From contig OY253653.1 of the NCBI GenBank assembly GCA_958009055.1, positions 992,001 through 1,056,000 on the forward strand: 64,000 nucleotides of DNA, written 5' to 3'. Under the pieces are notes generated by a model. That model saw nothing but the letters and a program-made list of their open reading frames with translations, did not search any database and was not told where the DNA came from. Positions 29,886 through 41,180 of the stretch are shown here, piece by piece. The translations under genes were made by a program, and so were the position numbers. This DNA comes from Choricystis sp. odSpoLacu1 (taxonomy: Eukaryota > Chlorophyta > Trebouxiophyceae). The number at the start of each line of letters is the position of its first letter. The stretch's first letter is position 1.

Positions 29886-30636
29886 CTACTCGCCGTCCTC
29901 CTTGTGCCACCGAAACGTCAGGTTGACCCTCGCCCCCTCCACCCCCGCCCTGGCCGGCACCGCGTGCTGCCAGTGCGCCTGCGTGGACCCCAGCATCAGC
30001 AGCACGTCGCCGGCGCCCAGGGTGTAGGCAACGCGGTCGGCGTGGTCGGCTGTCCGCCGCAGGATGAACTCTCGCCCGGTGCCAAACGAGGCGGACCCAA
30101 TCGTGATGTCGCCACCACGTGGCCCGTAGGCAGCAGCTTCAGCATCCGAGTGCCAGGACATGCAGTCGGTGCCGTCGCGGTACAGGTTGGCGAGGACGCA
30201 GTTGAAGCGGGGGGGGGGGGGCGCAGCCCGCGGCGGACGCGGCAGCAACCACAGCGTCGTGTGCCGCCGCGACGGCGGGCGGCCACGGGCCGGGGTGCAG
30301 CGTCAGCTTGGAGTAGGTGTAGGGCGGCACCCTGTGGCCGGGCGGGGCCAGAAAGGCCACCAGCCTGCGCTGCGGCGTCGTGCGGCCAAAGACGGTCACG
30401 TCGCGCTGTTGCCAGTCCACCTCTGTTACAAGGGAGGTCAAAAGATCGCCCGCCGCTGGCACCGCGGCCGGCGCATACACCACGGTCGCACCATCCCCCA
30501 GGTCCAGGCGGCCAGTGGGGCCTGGGCGGGGGGGTGGCGCCCGCGCGTGCTTGGCGGACGGCGTGTCGGCCGCGCCGCGGACCGTCGGCCCCCCCACCGC
30601 CGCCCACGACAGCGTCGCCTGCCGCTTGCGTATCAC
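29886..30636 (-). CDS. ALKBH2: ALKBH2/3-type AlkB dioxygenase, frameshifted, 5' end unresolved
   Basis: The catalytic half (30248-29886) contains NLYRDGTDCMSWHSDAE with the H-x-D iron ligands, a TIGSASFGTGREF core strand, the distal iron His in HWQHAVP, and RVNLTFRWHK with the 2-oxoglutarate-binding arginines. The preceding part (DLLTSLVTEVDWQQRDVTVF, FGRTTPQRRLVAFLAPPG, PYTYSKLTLHPGPWP) matches the ALKBH2 nucleotide-recognition lid but is in another frame; the switch is at a G13 run, 30209-30221. These Fe(II)/2-oxoglutarate enzymes reverse alkylation damage in DNA. No in-frame ATG precedes the conserved part; sequence before RKRQATLSW (about 30630) ends in CGGCAG, so a short upstream exon is possible. 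The 5' end overlaps the small gene at 30633-30836 on the same strand. Confidence 0.8.
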
Positions 30637-30836
30637 TTGCCTGCCGCCGTCCGTGTCGACAGCCGTGCCGACCTGGCAGCGTCCTTGGCGTCGTACACCT
30701 CGTCCCGCAGTGCTGCGACCGCGGCTTCGCGCTCCCGCACGCGTTTGGACACAAAGGGCGCCCCCGCCACGGCCAGGGCCAGGGTGACGCCCAGGGCGAC
30801 GCGGGGCAGGGAGGCGCCGCCGAAGCGGGTGGACAT
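30633..30836 (-). CDS. Small single-span protein, PET117-like
   Basis: A 67-residue frame with ATG at 30836. The N-terminus MSTRFGGASLPRV is basic, followed by a transmembrane segment ALGVTLALAVAGAPFV and a charged helix (REREAAVAALRDEVYDAKDA). This layout, a short basic start, V-x-LG-x-(S/T) membrane helix, then LR..V.D, resembles PET117, a mitochondrial cytochrome c oxidase assembly factor, but similarity is short. The stop overlaps the presumed 5' end of the ALKBH2 gene, so one of the two ends is misjudged. It is divergent from RPS18, 138 bases away. Confidence 0.45.
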   Translation of the reverse strand: MSTRFGGASLPRVALGVTLALAVAGAPFVSKRVREREAAVAALRDEVYDAKDAARSARLSTRTAAGK

Positions 30837-30974
30837 GAAAAGAAGGGAGGGCGTGGCAATGCAGGAGGAAGCAGAGAGTGAGGGGTGGCTCAGCCCCGAT
30901 GCCGGCTCTCTCCTGCGCACACCTCTTTTTTTTTTGTCTTTCCCCGCGCCCATCCCGTCCAAGCACCTGCCACA

Positions 30975-32134
30975 ATGGGGGTAAGTGGTGGGTGTGTGCA
31001 CACGCGCGCACGTCTCCCCCCGCTCCAACCAGGGAGGGAGAGGCGGGAGGGAGGGAGGGAGGGAGAGGGGAGGGGGCCGCACGCCGACCGCCGACCGGCC
31101 GCCAAAGCCCGCGTTCGCGGCCGCGCCGGCGCCCCCCCGACCGCGTCCTCTGGCCACTGTCCCCGCCGCCGGCACCACGCGCGGCGCCCGGGACGTCTGC
31201 GTCGCCCGCATGGCAGGACGTTGGGTGGCACACCGGGCTCGAACGAGTGCGGGCCGCCGCCACCGCCGCGTCTCGGCCCACCCCCCCCCGATCGACGGTC
31301 CGGCGGCCTCCCCTTGCCACCGCCGCCCTGCTGCCCGGCTCTGGTCGCCTGCCCCCGCCTCACGCGCTGCGCACTGTATGTGCACGCCGAGTGTGGGGGG
31401 GGACGTGGGCGTCGCCAGTGGTGTCCTGCCCCCCAGGGAGCGGCGCGCGCGGGGGGCCGGGCGGCGGCGGCCTCGCTCGCTTGCGAAGCGGCGCGGGTCT
31501 CCCTGCCTCGTCGCTGCCGCCCGGGCCGCCCCAATTGGCGCCATCGCGAGCCTGCAGGCAGTGCGTTGCGCGCTCCAGAAGCGCGCACCGCGCTTGGAAG
31601 CAAAGAAGCGAACCCCCGCCCCCCTCCCCGACCCTTTTGCTCACCGACCCTCCCCTCCCCCTTCACACCTCACAGTCCCTCTCCATGTCTGAATCCTTCC
31701 AGCACATCATCCGCGTGCTCAACACCAACCTGAACGGCACCGTCAAGGCTCCCTTCGCCCTGACCGCGGTGCGCGGCGTGGGGCGGCGCTTTGCGACGCT
31801 CGCCTGCAAAAAAGCCGAAGTCAACGTCCACAAGCGCGCGGGCGAGTTGACGGCCGCCGAACTCGAGCAGTTGATGGTCATCGTCGCCAACCCGCGCACC
31901 TTTAAGGTGCCCGACTGGTTCCTCAACAGGCAGCGCGACCCGAAGGACGGCACGTCGTCGCAAGTCACTTCCTCCCAGCTCGACACGAAAGCGCGCGACG
32001 ACCTGGAGCGCCTCAAAAAGATTCGCAACCACAGGGGGCTGCGCCACTACTGGGGCCTGCGCGTGAAGGGGCAACACACCAAGACGACCGGGCGCCGCGG
32101 GCGCACGGTGGGCGTGGGCGGGCACAAGAAGTGA
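30975..32134 (+). CDS. RPS18: 40S ribosomal protein S18 (uS13)
   Basis: Exon 1 is only six bases (ATGGGG, 30975-30980), followed by an unusually long intron (30981-31675, donor GTAAGT, acceptor CCTCACAG), then exon 2, 31676-32134: 154 residues starting [20 protein letters not shown]. The rest matches eukaryotic S18 end to end ([66 protein letters not shown]). S18 lies in the head of the 40S subunit and contacts tRNA. The MGSL start, known from other green S18 proteins, supports the micro-exon. Long first introns also occur in RPL17 in this window. Confidence 0.97.
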
Positions 32135-32585
32135 GGAGAGGAACGAGGGGTGCGAAACCGCGCCCGCTGTTTTTTCCTTGTCTTTTGTGTTTACACCCTT
32201 TTTTTCCTACTTTGTGCGAACTCGAGTCTTTGCACGTGCTCTGCAAAACATCCATCCAAAAACAAACACACGTGGCGTGGTGGGGAGACAGGTGGCAGCA
32301 GACCGACGCGAAAACACGTCGCTTTTGACACTCTCCGGCACTTCCTCTCCTCCGTCTCTCGACACACACTCCCTCCATCCCCAAAGTAAGCCCCCTCGAA
32401 ACCGCGGTCCCTGGTGCCCTGTTAATGCTGGTGTGGGTGGTGGCGACAGAGGCAACGGGTTGAGAGGCAGGGCGCAGGGGATGTTTTTTGACACGCCAAA
32501 TGGGGCAAAAAGTACGTCTTTTTTCACCCGTCTGCCTGCCCACACTTTCCCCCCAGCCGTCTTCTTCCTCCCCAAAACACGCACG
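32135..32585. promoter_or_regulatory. Intergenic region upstream of HIR gene
   Basis: 451 bases; T-rich after the RPS18 stop, then mixed sequence with CA-rich and C-rich segments before the HIR ATG. I see no gene. Confidence 0.4.
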
Positions 32586-33552
32586 ATGTCCTTCCTGTGT
32601 CTGGGCTGTGTTAGCCAGGGCACCGTGCGGGTGGTCGAGCAGGTAGGATGGAGGGCAGGGGGCGCGCGGTGGTTAGCAGTTTTGTTGGTCGGCGTCACAC
32701 CACCCTCCCCACACCCTCCCCACACAGCTGGGCCGCTTTGAACGTGTCGCCCGCCCGGGCTTCACCTGCCTCCTGTGGCCCCTGCAATACTTTGCGGGGG
32801 CGCCCGTGTCGTTGCGCGTGTCCCAGGTGGACATCCGTGTGACGAGTAAAACTTCCGATGATGTTTTCGTTGATGTCCACGTCTCCGTCCAATACTCCGT
32901 CGACGAAGCCTCCGCCTACAACGCCTTCTACCGGCTGTCCAACCCTGTCCAACAACTGACCGCCTACGTGTGCGACACGGTGCGGTCGACGGTGCCAAAG
33001 TTGACACTGGCCGATGTCTTCATTCGCAAAGACGTGATTGCGCAAGCAGTGCGCGACGAGCTGACGAAGCAGATCGGGTCCTGGGGGTACACCCTGCTGG
33101 GGGCTCTCGTCACCGACATCAGTCCCGAGGCGCAAGTGCGCAACGCGATGAACGAGATTCAGGCGCAACAACGCCTGCGCCAAGCCGCCAAAGAGAAAGC
33201 AGAGGCCAACAAGATACTCGCCGTCACCGCTGCCTCTGCTGACGCGGAGTCCAAGTTTCTGCAGGGGCAGGGGATTGCGCGCCAGCGGCAGGCCATCATC
33301 GAGGGGCTGCGCGAGTCGGTCATCTCGTTTGGGGACACTGTGTCGGGCATCGACTCCAAAGACGTGCTGAACTTGATGCTCATGACTCAATGGCTGGACA
33401 CTTTGCACGCTGTCGGTGCCAATGCGAAAACGAACGCCGTGTTCCTGCCGTCGTCGCCGGCCGCGTTTGGCGACCTGAGCGGCCAGATCGCACAGGCCGT
33501 GTTGGCGAGCGGGGCGGCCGCGCCGCAGGTGGCCACGATGTCGCGGGACTGA
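32586..33552 (+). CDS. Hypersensitive-induced response (HIR) SPFH/band-7 protein
   Basis: Exons 32586-32642 and 32728-33552 give 293 residues. The sequence LGRFERVARPGFTCLLWPLQ, VSLRVSQVDIRVTSKTSDDV, YNAFYRLSNPVQQLTAYVCD, LADVFIRKDVIAQAVRDEL and EAEANKI-type AKEKAEANKILAV is characteristic of plant HIR proteins, a subgroup of the SPFH/prohibitin family that forms oligomers in plasma-membrane microdomains. Plant HIRs start with Met-Gly and are myristoylated; here the start is MSFLCLGCVSQG, with no Gly at position 2 but two Cys that could be palmitoylated. No transmembrane helix, as usual. The single intron sits at the end of the N-terminal segment. Confidence 0.94.
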
Positions 33553-33864
33553 AGAGGAGGTGTTGGGAGAATAAGAGGAGGGAGAGACGGTGATCATCGG
33601 GCTTGAAGGGAGATGAAAAGAGGGCAAGAGAGCGACGGACGTCGAAAAACGTGAAAACAAAACACACACCCTTTGCCTTTTTCTTTCGCGCCACACACGC
33701 TTCCCTTCCGCGTCTTACCCTCGCGCCTGCAGAGCCATCCACTCTCCGCACCACAGGAGAGAGAGAGAAGACTCGACCCCCTCGGGCTTCTCCTCTCACG
33801 CGCGGCATTGAACACGCCTGCTGTCCCACGCTCCCTTCCCTTCAACACACTCTGACCTCCCGCG
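33553..33864. promoter_or_regulatory. Upstream region of proteasome beta-3
   Basis: 312 bases; purine-rich immediately after the HIR stop and pyrimidine-rich towards the proteasome gene (CTTCAACACACTCTGACCTCCCG before ATG, quoted in part). No gene or known element is seen. Confidence 0.4.
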
Positions 33865-34673
33865 ATGTCGGTGCGTACTTGGGCCCCATGGAGCCGGACT
33901 TGGGGTTGCTGCGAGGAGACCGGGCGGGGCGAGGGAGGGCGTCCGCGTGCCGCGCGCGCATCGCGTCGGGGCCGTCCCATCCTCCTCTTTCCGCCGCGGC
34001 GTCGTCACACGCCCCTGTCTCCCCTCACACACGCACACTCACGCACTCACCCACACCCCACCAGATCTTCGAATACAACGGGTCCGCCATCGTGGCGATG
34101 GCGGGCGACGGGTGCGTCGCGATCGCGTCCGACCTGCGCCTCGGCGTCCAGTTCCAGACGCTGGCGACCGACCACCCTAAAGTGCACCGCATCCACGACC
34201 GCCTGTACGTAGGGCTGGCGGGGCTGGCGACTGATGCGGCGACTTTAGCTGCTCGCCTGGCCTTCAAACACAACCTCTACAAATTACGGGAAGAGCGCGA
34301 CATGCGGCCCGCCGCCTTTGCGGAGGCCCTGTCCGCCACCCTGTACGAGAAACGTTTTGGGCCGTACTTTGTGTCGCCCGTGGTGGCGGGGCTTGAGGCG
34401 GACGGGAAGCCGTACCTGTGCGGCATGGACTCGATTGGTGCGATTGAGACCGCCGCCGACTTCATGGTCGCCGGCACCGCCCCCGACTCGCTGTACGGCA
34501 TGTGCGAGTCCATGTGGAAGCCGGGCATGGATGCCGACGCCCTGTTTGAGACGCTGTCTGCATGCCTGCTGTCGGGCGTGGACCGCGACGCGCTGGCGGG
34601 GTGGGGTGCGATTGTGTACGTCGTCACGAAAGATGGAGCCGTCGTGCGCACGCTCAAGGGGCGCATGGATTGA
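33865..34673 (+). CDS. PSMB3: 20S proteasome subunit beta-3
   Basis: Exon 1 is six bases (ATGTCG, 33865-33870) with donor GTGCGT; exon 2 is 34065-34673. The joined protein starts MSIFEYNGSAIVAMAGDGC and has 204 residues, the usual length. MSIFEYNGSA is the near-invariant start of beta-3, which confirms the micro-exon. Other family blocks: CVAIASDLRLGVQFQTLATD, RLYVGLAGLATDA, YEKRFGPYFVSPVVAGLE, GTAPDSLYGMCESMWKP. Beta-3 is a non-catalytic subunit without propeptide, so there is no N-terminal Thr. It works with RPN3 encoded elsewhere in the window, but the two are not linked. Confidence 0.97.
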
Positions 34674-36151
<1,478 letters not shown>

Positions 36152-36475
36152 GGTGAAAGGGAAAGAGAGGGGGTGACCCGTTTTTTTCGTTTTGTTTGTT
36201 GCTGTAAAACTCTCCTTTTTTTATTGTGTGTGTGTGTGATTCTTCCGGTCCACACCGTGTTTACACAGCAAGCCGGGCGACAGCGGGTGCAGCCGCGTCT
36301 CACGACCACAGCACACACACGAGAGGGGGGGGATGCCCGCTCGAGGGGAGGGGCTCAGCACGAGCCCCCCCGCTTCCCCAGCGTTTGCGTCCCCTTTCCT
36401 TCTCTCTCTTTTGTCCGTATTAGTAACCCCACAAGCAAAGCATGCCTCCCGTCGTGTCTCCTACACCTCTTTCTC
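36152..36475. other. Convergent 3' region
   Basis: 324 bases between the OTC stop and the stop of the small helical protein. Contains TGTAA and a TG repeat near 36224-36238. I see no gene. Confidence 0.4.
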
Positions 36476-37067
36476 TCAAGACGGCTTCGTGGCGGCCCCC
36501 AGTTTGTCCATGACAGGCTTCAATTGCGCAGACGCCTTATTTGCGGCGTCGCCGATCTTCTGGCGGGTCTCGGGCTGTGGTGTGTGGGAGTGTGGGGGGG
36601 GGAGGGTTGGGGAATGGTTTGGCGCGGGTGGCGGGCAGAGGAGCTTGGTTTGGGGGAGGTCGGCGTGCGTGGACAGCATTGCTGTCTCGTCGCTCGGCGA
36701 GTCTCAGCGCAAATGCGACGCGTGTGGCTGGCGTCCACCCCCTCATTTCGCCTCGATGGACGCGATGTGCATTGTAGAGTTGTAGACGACGGGGCGGTGA
36801 AGCCGAGCACGCCGAATTGCGGGCCAACTCCCGCTCCCATCGCGCGTCCACAAGGTTGCCCACATTCTCACTTCCTGCCTGCCCCACGCCCCGCCTCCCT
36901 TTCCCCCGCCCCCAAATACTCACGTCCTCCAGCGCGTGCTCGATCTTCTCGATGACGTCGTGCACCTTCTTGGCGGCGTCCTCGCCCAGCGTCTTGCGCA
37001 CCGCTTCCTCCACCTTGGGCTGCGCGGTGTCGATGCCCTTCGCCAGTTTGTCGAGAGCGCCGTCCAT
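36476..37067 (-). CDS. Small 80-residue helical protein, unknown
   Basis: Exons 37067-36924 and 36574-36476, phase 0, give 80 residues: MDGALDKLAKGIDTAQPKVE and so on, ending KLGAATKPS. The protein is almost entirely amphipathic helix, rich in Lys, Ala, Asp and Glu with no Cys, Trp or aromatic residues. Composition resembles LEA or YtxH-like stress proteins, but I do not recognise a family. There is no signal or transit peptide and no membrane segment. The 349-base intron is longer than the coding sequence and has a normal GTGAGT donor and CACCACAG acceptor. Divergent from the helicase gene with 196 bases between. Confidence 0.65.
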
Positions 37068-37263
37068 TGTGTTGTGGTTGATGAAGGTGTGTGCGAGGGA
37101 GGAAGGGAAAAGGTTGTGGAGAGAGAAAGGTGGGCAATAGTGGCGAGCGAAAAAACGAAACGTGTTACGTGTTATGTCGTCTTCACACACACACACTCAA
37201 CCCTCCCCGCCGTGGAAACAACAAAACCACGCGCGACACACCCACCCACCTCCACACAATGCC

Positions 37264-40200
37264 ATGACCGACCCTCGCACCAAGCGGCCGCGGTCGCGGT
37301 CGCCCCCCGCGCGCCCGCGCACGGGGCGCACAGCGGTGGTCATCTCCCCCGTGCTGGCCGACCCGGCGCCCAGGCGGGGCAGTAGTCGAGGCGGCAGTGT
37401 GGTGACCACCCGCCGGTCGGCGCTGGCGGGCACCGCGCCGTCGTGGGCGGCGCCAGCACCGCCAATCGCTGCCCCATCGACCGTGCGTGCTGCCGCGCCG
37501 CGCCCACCAGCGCCGTCCCTGCGCCGCCCGCCACCCTCTCTGCAGCCCAGGCGATCCCCGCCACTAGCAGGAGGAGGAGGAGGGGGGGCGGCGGCCACCG
37601 CGTCCCGCGGTCCGTCGGCGCAGCGGGCTGCCACCACCTCCGACGCTCTCCACGACGCCGCCCTGGACGGCCGTCTGTGGTATGCCGCGTGTGGGGCTGC
37701 CTGTACTGCTGCTGGTGGCGGCCGGAGCACCCCACCCCCCCTGCCCATCGAGTTTGACAACGCCGACGCGTACGTGGCCCTCCACCGCCCCCTCCTCCAC
37801 GAAGAAGCGCGCCAGTGCGTGCGGGCCGGGTGGGCGGAAGCCGCAGCCTCAGGACGGACCCTGTGGCGGGTGGACGTGGTGGCGATGGTGGACGGCGGGC
37901 GCGGCCGCGTCGTCGCGACAGCCGGCTTCCCACGCGGCGCGCCGCGCCCGCCCCCGGGAGCCCTGCACGATGGCGACGTCGTCGTGCTGACGCGGGGGCG
38001 CCCCCCCGTCGACGACGCGGCAGACTGGGCGGCGGGCGGGAGAGGCGCGGCCGCGGATGGAGGGGTGGAGCTGGAGGAGGGGGAGGTGCCGGGTGGGGGG
38101 GGGCAACGCACACGCACACGCCCCTCCCTCCACCCCGCCCGCCCCGTTTGCGGGCGTGTTGCGGGTGCGGGGGGACACTGTGACCGTGACGGGGAGGCCG
38201 GTGTGCCCGGGGCACGAGGGACGGGCGGCAAACGCAGCAGCGCCCTGCACCTCTTCCCTCGCCGCACTCCGCGCCGGCGGCGCCGGCTGGTGGCTCACCG
38301 TCGCCGGCCCCCTCACCACTTCGGTGCGTGAGCTGGCCGCCCTGGACGCCGTCCCACGCATGCCTCTGGCGGGCGCCCTGCTGTCCCCGTCGGCCGCCGC
38401 CGCGCGTGCAGTGCGCCCGGGCTCCGCTGCCGCGCGCCGCTGGCCGCCAGAGGTGGGGGCCCCCGACTTTGTGGCCCACCTGCAGGCCACGTTTGACCAC
38501 GCTCAGTTGCGAGCGATTGAGGTGGCCGCCTGCCACTTGAGCGGGGGCGCGGGGCTGGGCGCGCTGCGGTCGACGGGACTCTATGAACCGCCTCGCACAC
38601 ATCCACCACCCTTCACGCTGATCCAGGGCCCCCCCGGCACCGGCAAAACGCACACCGTGGTGGGCGTGTTGAATGTGTGGCACCTGGTGGCGTACCAGAG
38701 GCACTATGCTGCGCGGGCGGCCGCGCTGGGCGCAGGCAGAGGGCCGCGCGGCAACGCTGCCACCCCAGTCCCCACCCACACCGCCCGCCGCCCCCGCCTC
38801 CTCGTCACCGCCCCCTCCAACGCGGCCGTCGATGAACTGCTGCGCCGCGTGACGGAGCGCGGCTTTGTGGATGGAGGGGGGTCGACGTACCGCCCCAGTG
38901 TCGTGCGCGTCGGCTCGGACGCCGCCCCCCTCGCCCCCGCGGCGCGGGCGGTGTGGGTGGACGTGTTGGTGGCCGAGCTGTTGGCCCAGACCCCCGCCGC
39001 CAGGGCGGCCGCCCTGGCGTCCGCACGTGCCAAGGCGGGCGACGCAGCGCGCCGCGTCGCGGCCGTGCGGCGCACTCTGGCCTCCGCCCTGGGCACAGAC
39101 GGTGAGGCCGCCTCCCTCAACGCATTCATGGCGACTGACGATGCACGTGAGCGGGCCGAGCTGACGGTGTCCCGCCTGGAGACGGCGGCAGCGGCCGACC
39201 GCGGCAGCGCGGCCGCGCGCCGCACGGCGCGCGACACCCTGGAAGCCTCCTTCATCGACACCGCGGAGATGGTGTTTACGACGCTGTCGTCGACGGGGCG
39301 CAAACTGTTCGACCGGGCGCGTGGGAGTGCGGCCTTTGACACAGTTTTAATTGACGAGGCTGCCCAGGCAACTGAAGTCGCGGCCCTGCAAGCCCTGGCC
39401 CTGGGCGCGCGCGCCACCGTCCTGGTGGGCGACCCGCGCCAACTGCCCGCCACCGTGCTGTCGGGCGTGGCCAGGGCGGGCGGGCTGGCGAGGTCCCTGT
39501 TTGAGCGGCTGGTGTGGGGAGGCGTCCCAGCCGCGCTGTTGGCCGTCCAATACCGAATGCACCCCTCCATCCGGGCCTTCCCGTCCACCGCCTACTATGG
39601 TGGCGCCCTGGAGGATGCGCCGTCCGTGCTGGCGCGGCCTCCCCCCCCGTTTTATGCGTCAGCGTTGTTAAAACCTTACGCCCTGTTTGACGTGTCGCGC
39701 GCGCGCGAGCGGCGTGCTGCGGGCCGGGGCGGCCCCTCCTTGGCCAACGATGCGGAGGCACAGCTGGCGGCTGCGCTGTATGCGGAACTCAGGCGGGCAC
39801 TGATCGAGGCGGCGGCGGCGGCAGCAGCAGCCGGCCTCCCCCCCCCCGCGCCCCGTCACCGTCGGCGTCCTCACCCCCTACCGCGCCCAGGTGGCCGCCG
39901 TCACCGCCGCTCTAAATGCTGCCGTCGGCTCCCGCGCGGCAGCGGGAGTGCGGGTGGCCACCGTGGACGCGTTCCAGGGGTCGGAGGTGGATGTCGCCAT
40001 TTTGACGACGGTGCGCGCGCGCGGCCACGCCCACGCCTCCCTCCACCACGGCGGCGTCGGCTTCCTGGATGACGACCGCCGCCTCAACGTGGCCGTCACA
40101 CGAGCCCGCCAAGCCCTGTGGATCGTGGGGTGCGCGGCCACGCTGGCTGGGTCGCCCGCGTGGAGGGCGCTGCTGGCCGACGCGCGGGCGCGCGGGGTCG

Positions 40201-40334
40201 TCATCCAGGACGCGGACGCGGGGTCGCTGTTTCCGGGTCACCGGCCGTGGAGGGAAGAGGATGGCGGGGGCAGAGGGGCGGAGGTGACGGCGGCGCCGGT
40301 GTTGTCGCCTCGTTCGCGCAGAGTTTTGTTTTAG
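37264..40334 (+). CDS. SEN1/IGHMBP2-like superfamily 1 helicase, frameshifted
   Basis: The start MTDPRTKRPRSRSPPARPRT is Arg/Ser-rich. The helicase core has Walker A GPPGTGKT (near 38628), motif Ib VTAPSNAAVDELL, Walker B LIDEAAQATE, motif III VGDPRQLPATV, motif IV AVQYRMHPSI, motif V VDAFQGSEVDVAILT and motif VI LNVAVTRAR. These identify the UPF1/SEN1/IGHMBP2 group of 5'-3' RNA/DNA helicases; SEN1 acts in transcription termination and R-loop removal. FVAHLQATFDHAQLRAIEVA before the Walker motif is typical of SEN1-like proteins. The frame changes at a G9 run (38095-38103) and a C10 run (39838-39847), probably consensus errors. The gene appears to lack introns. The N-terminal 250 residues are low in complexity. 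Confidence 0.85.
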
Positions 40335-40427
40335 AGAGAGATAGAAACACACTGTCGAACCACATTCATTTTTCTGTCCTTGCCCCCTGTCCCTCTCTTT
40401 GCGCTGCTCTCTCTGTCTCTGCGTGCG

Positions 40428-40863
40428 ATGGTCAGTGGGCAGAGGGAGGCGGGGCAAAGCGGCGGCAGACGGGGAACACACGCGCGCTCTCAACCAACCA
40501 CCACCCTCCCCACAGTCCTTCCTCCCCGTCCCCCCCTACCTATCCACCGCCGCCAAGCAGGTGGCCATGGCCGCCCTGGCTGACGCCCCCCCGGGGGCCG
40601 GCGTCGTGCTGACGCCGCGCCCCGCGTCTGCGCCGGCGCCGCGCCGCGCGCGGCGCGGGCGGGCGCGTGCCAAAAGCGCCTCGGACGACGCACCACTGGC
40701 CCCAAAGGATGGTGCGAACGCTCACAACGCGGCCACTGGGGGCGGCGCCACCCCCGAGGGCGGGCGCGCGGGCACGCCGCCGCGCGGCGGCGCGCCCGCG
40801 CCCGCGCCCGCGGGGCGGCGCTGGAGGCTGATCGGGCTGAAGCGGATGGCGGGGCTGCGGTGA
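40428..40863 (+). CDS. Hypothetical small protein with 3-base first exon
   Basis: An ATG at 40428-40430 is followed at once by a donor GTCAGT; the acceptor CCCCACAG ends at 40515 and exon 2 (40516-40863) is open for 116 codons, beginning SFLPVPPYLSTAAKQVAMAA. With the ATG alone as exon 1 the product is 116 residues. The first 40 residues look like ordered protein, the rest is Ala/Pro/Arg-rich, ending RRWRLIGLKRMAGLR. No family is recognised. Support comes from the splice sites and the parallel 6-base first exons of RPS18 and PSMB3; without them, there is no upstream ATG in frame other than an internal Met at residue 18. Confidence 0.4.
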
Positions 40864-41180
40864 GGGTGTGCGCAGAGGATGGTGTGTGTGTGTGTGTGGA
40901 TCGGTGCATTACGTTTTTCAGGGGTGGGGGCGGAGGGAGGCAACGAGAGGCGACGAGGTGCAAGAGCCAAAACACAACTCTATCAGCGTTTTGCGTCTCT
41001 CTTCCGCTCCGCCCGCTCCTCCCTCAGAAACTAGTCCCCCACCCGCTGCACCCGGGCGCGACACACCCCACCCAGCCCCGTCCCCTGGTCAGCGGGAGCA
41101 CGGTCTCCACGCATTGGTCTCTCCCGCGCGCGCCCGCGCATTTCCTGCCTCCGCGCTCCACCCCCCTGCTTTTCCCAGCC
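40864..41180. promoter_or_regulatory. Intergenic region
   Basis: 317 bases with a TG repeat near 40880-40897, a G-run, and a pyrimidine-rich right half leading to the next ATG. I see no gene. Confidence 0.4.

Noticed and set aside
30890..31666. Minus-strand frames within the RPS18 intron
   Set aside because: Biased Gly/Arg/Ala sequence caused by CpG-rich intron DNA; the intron is defined by good splice sites and the S18 N-terminus.
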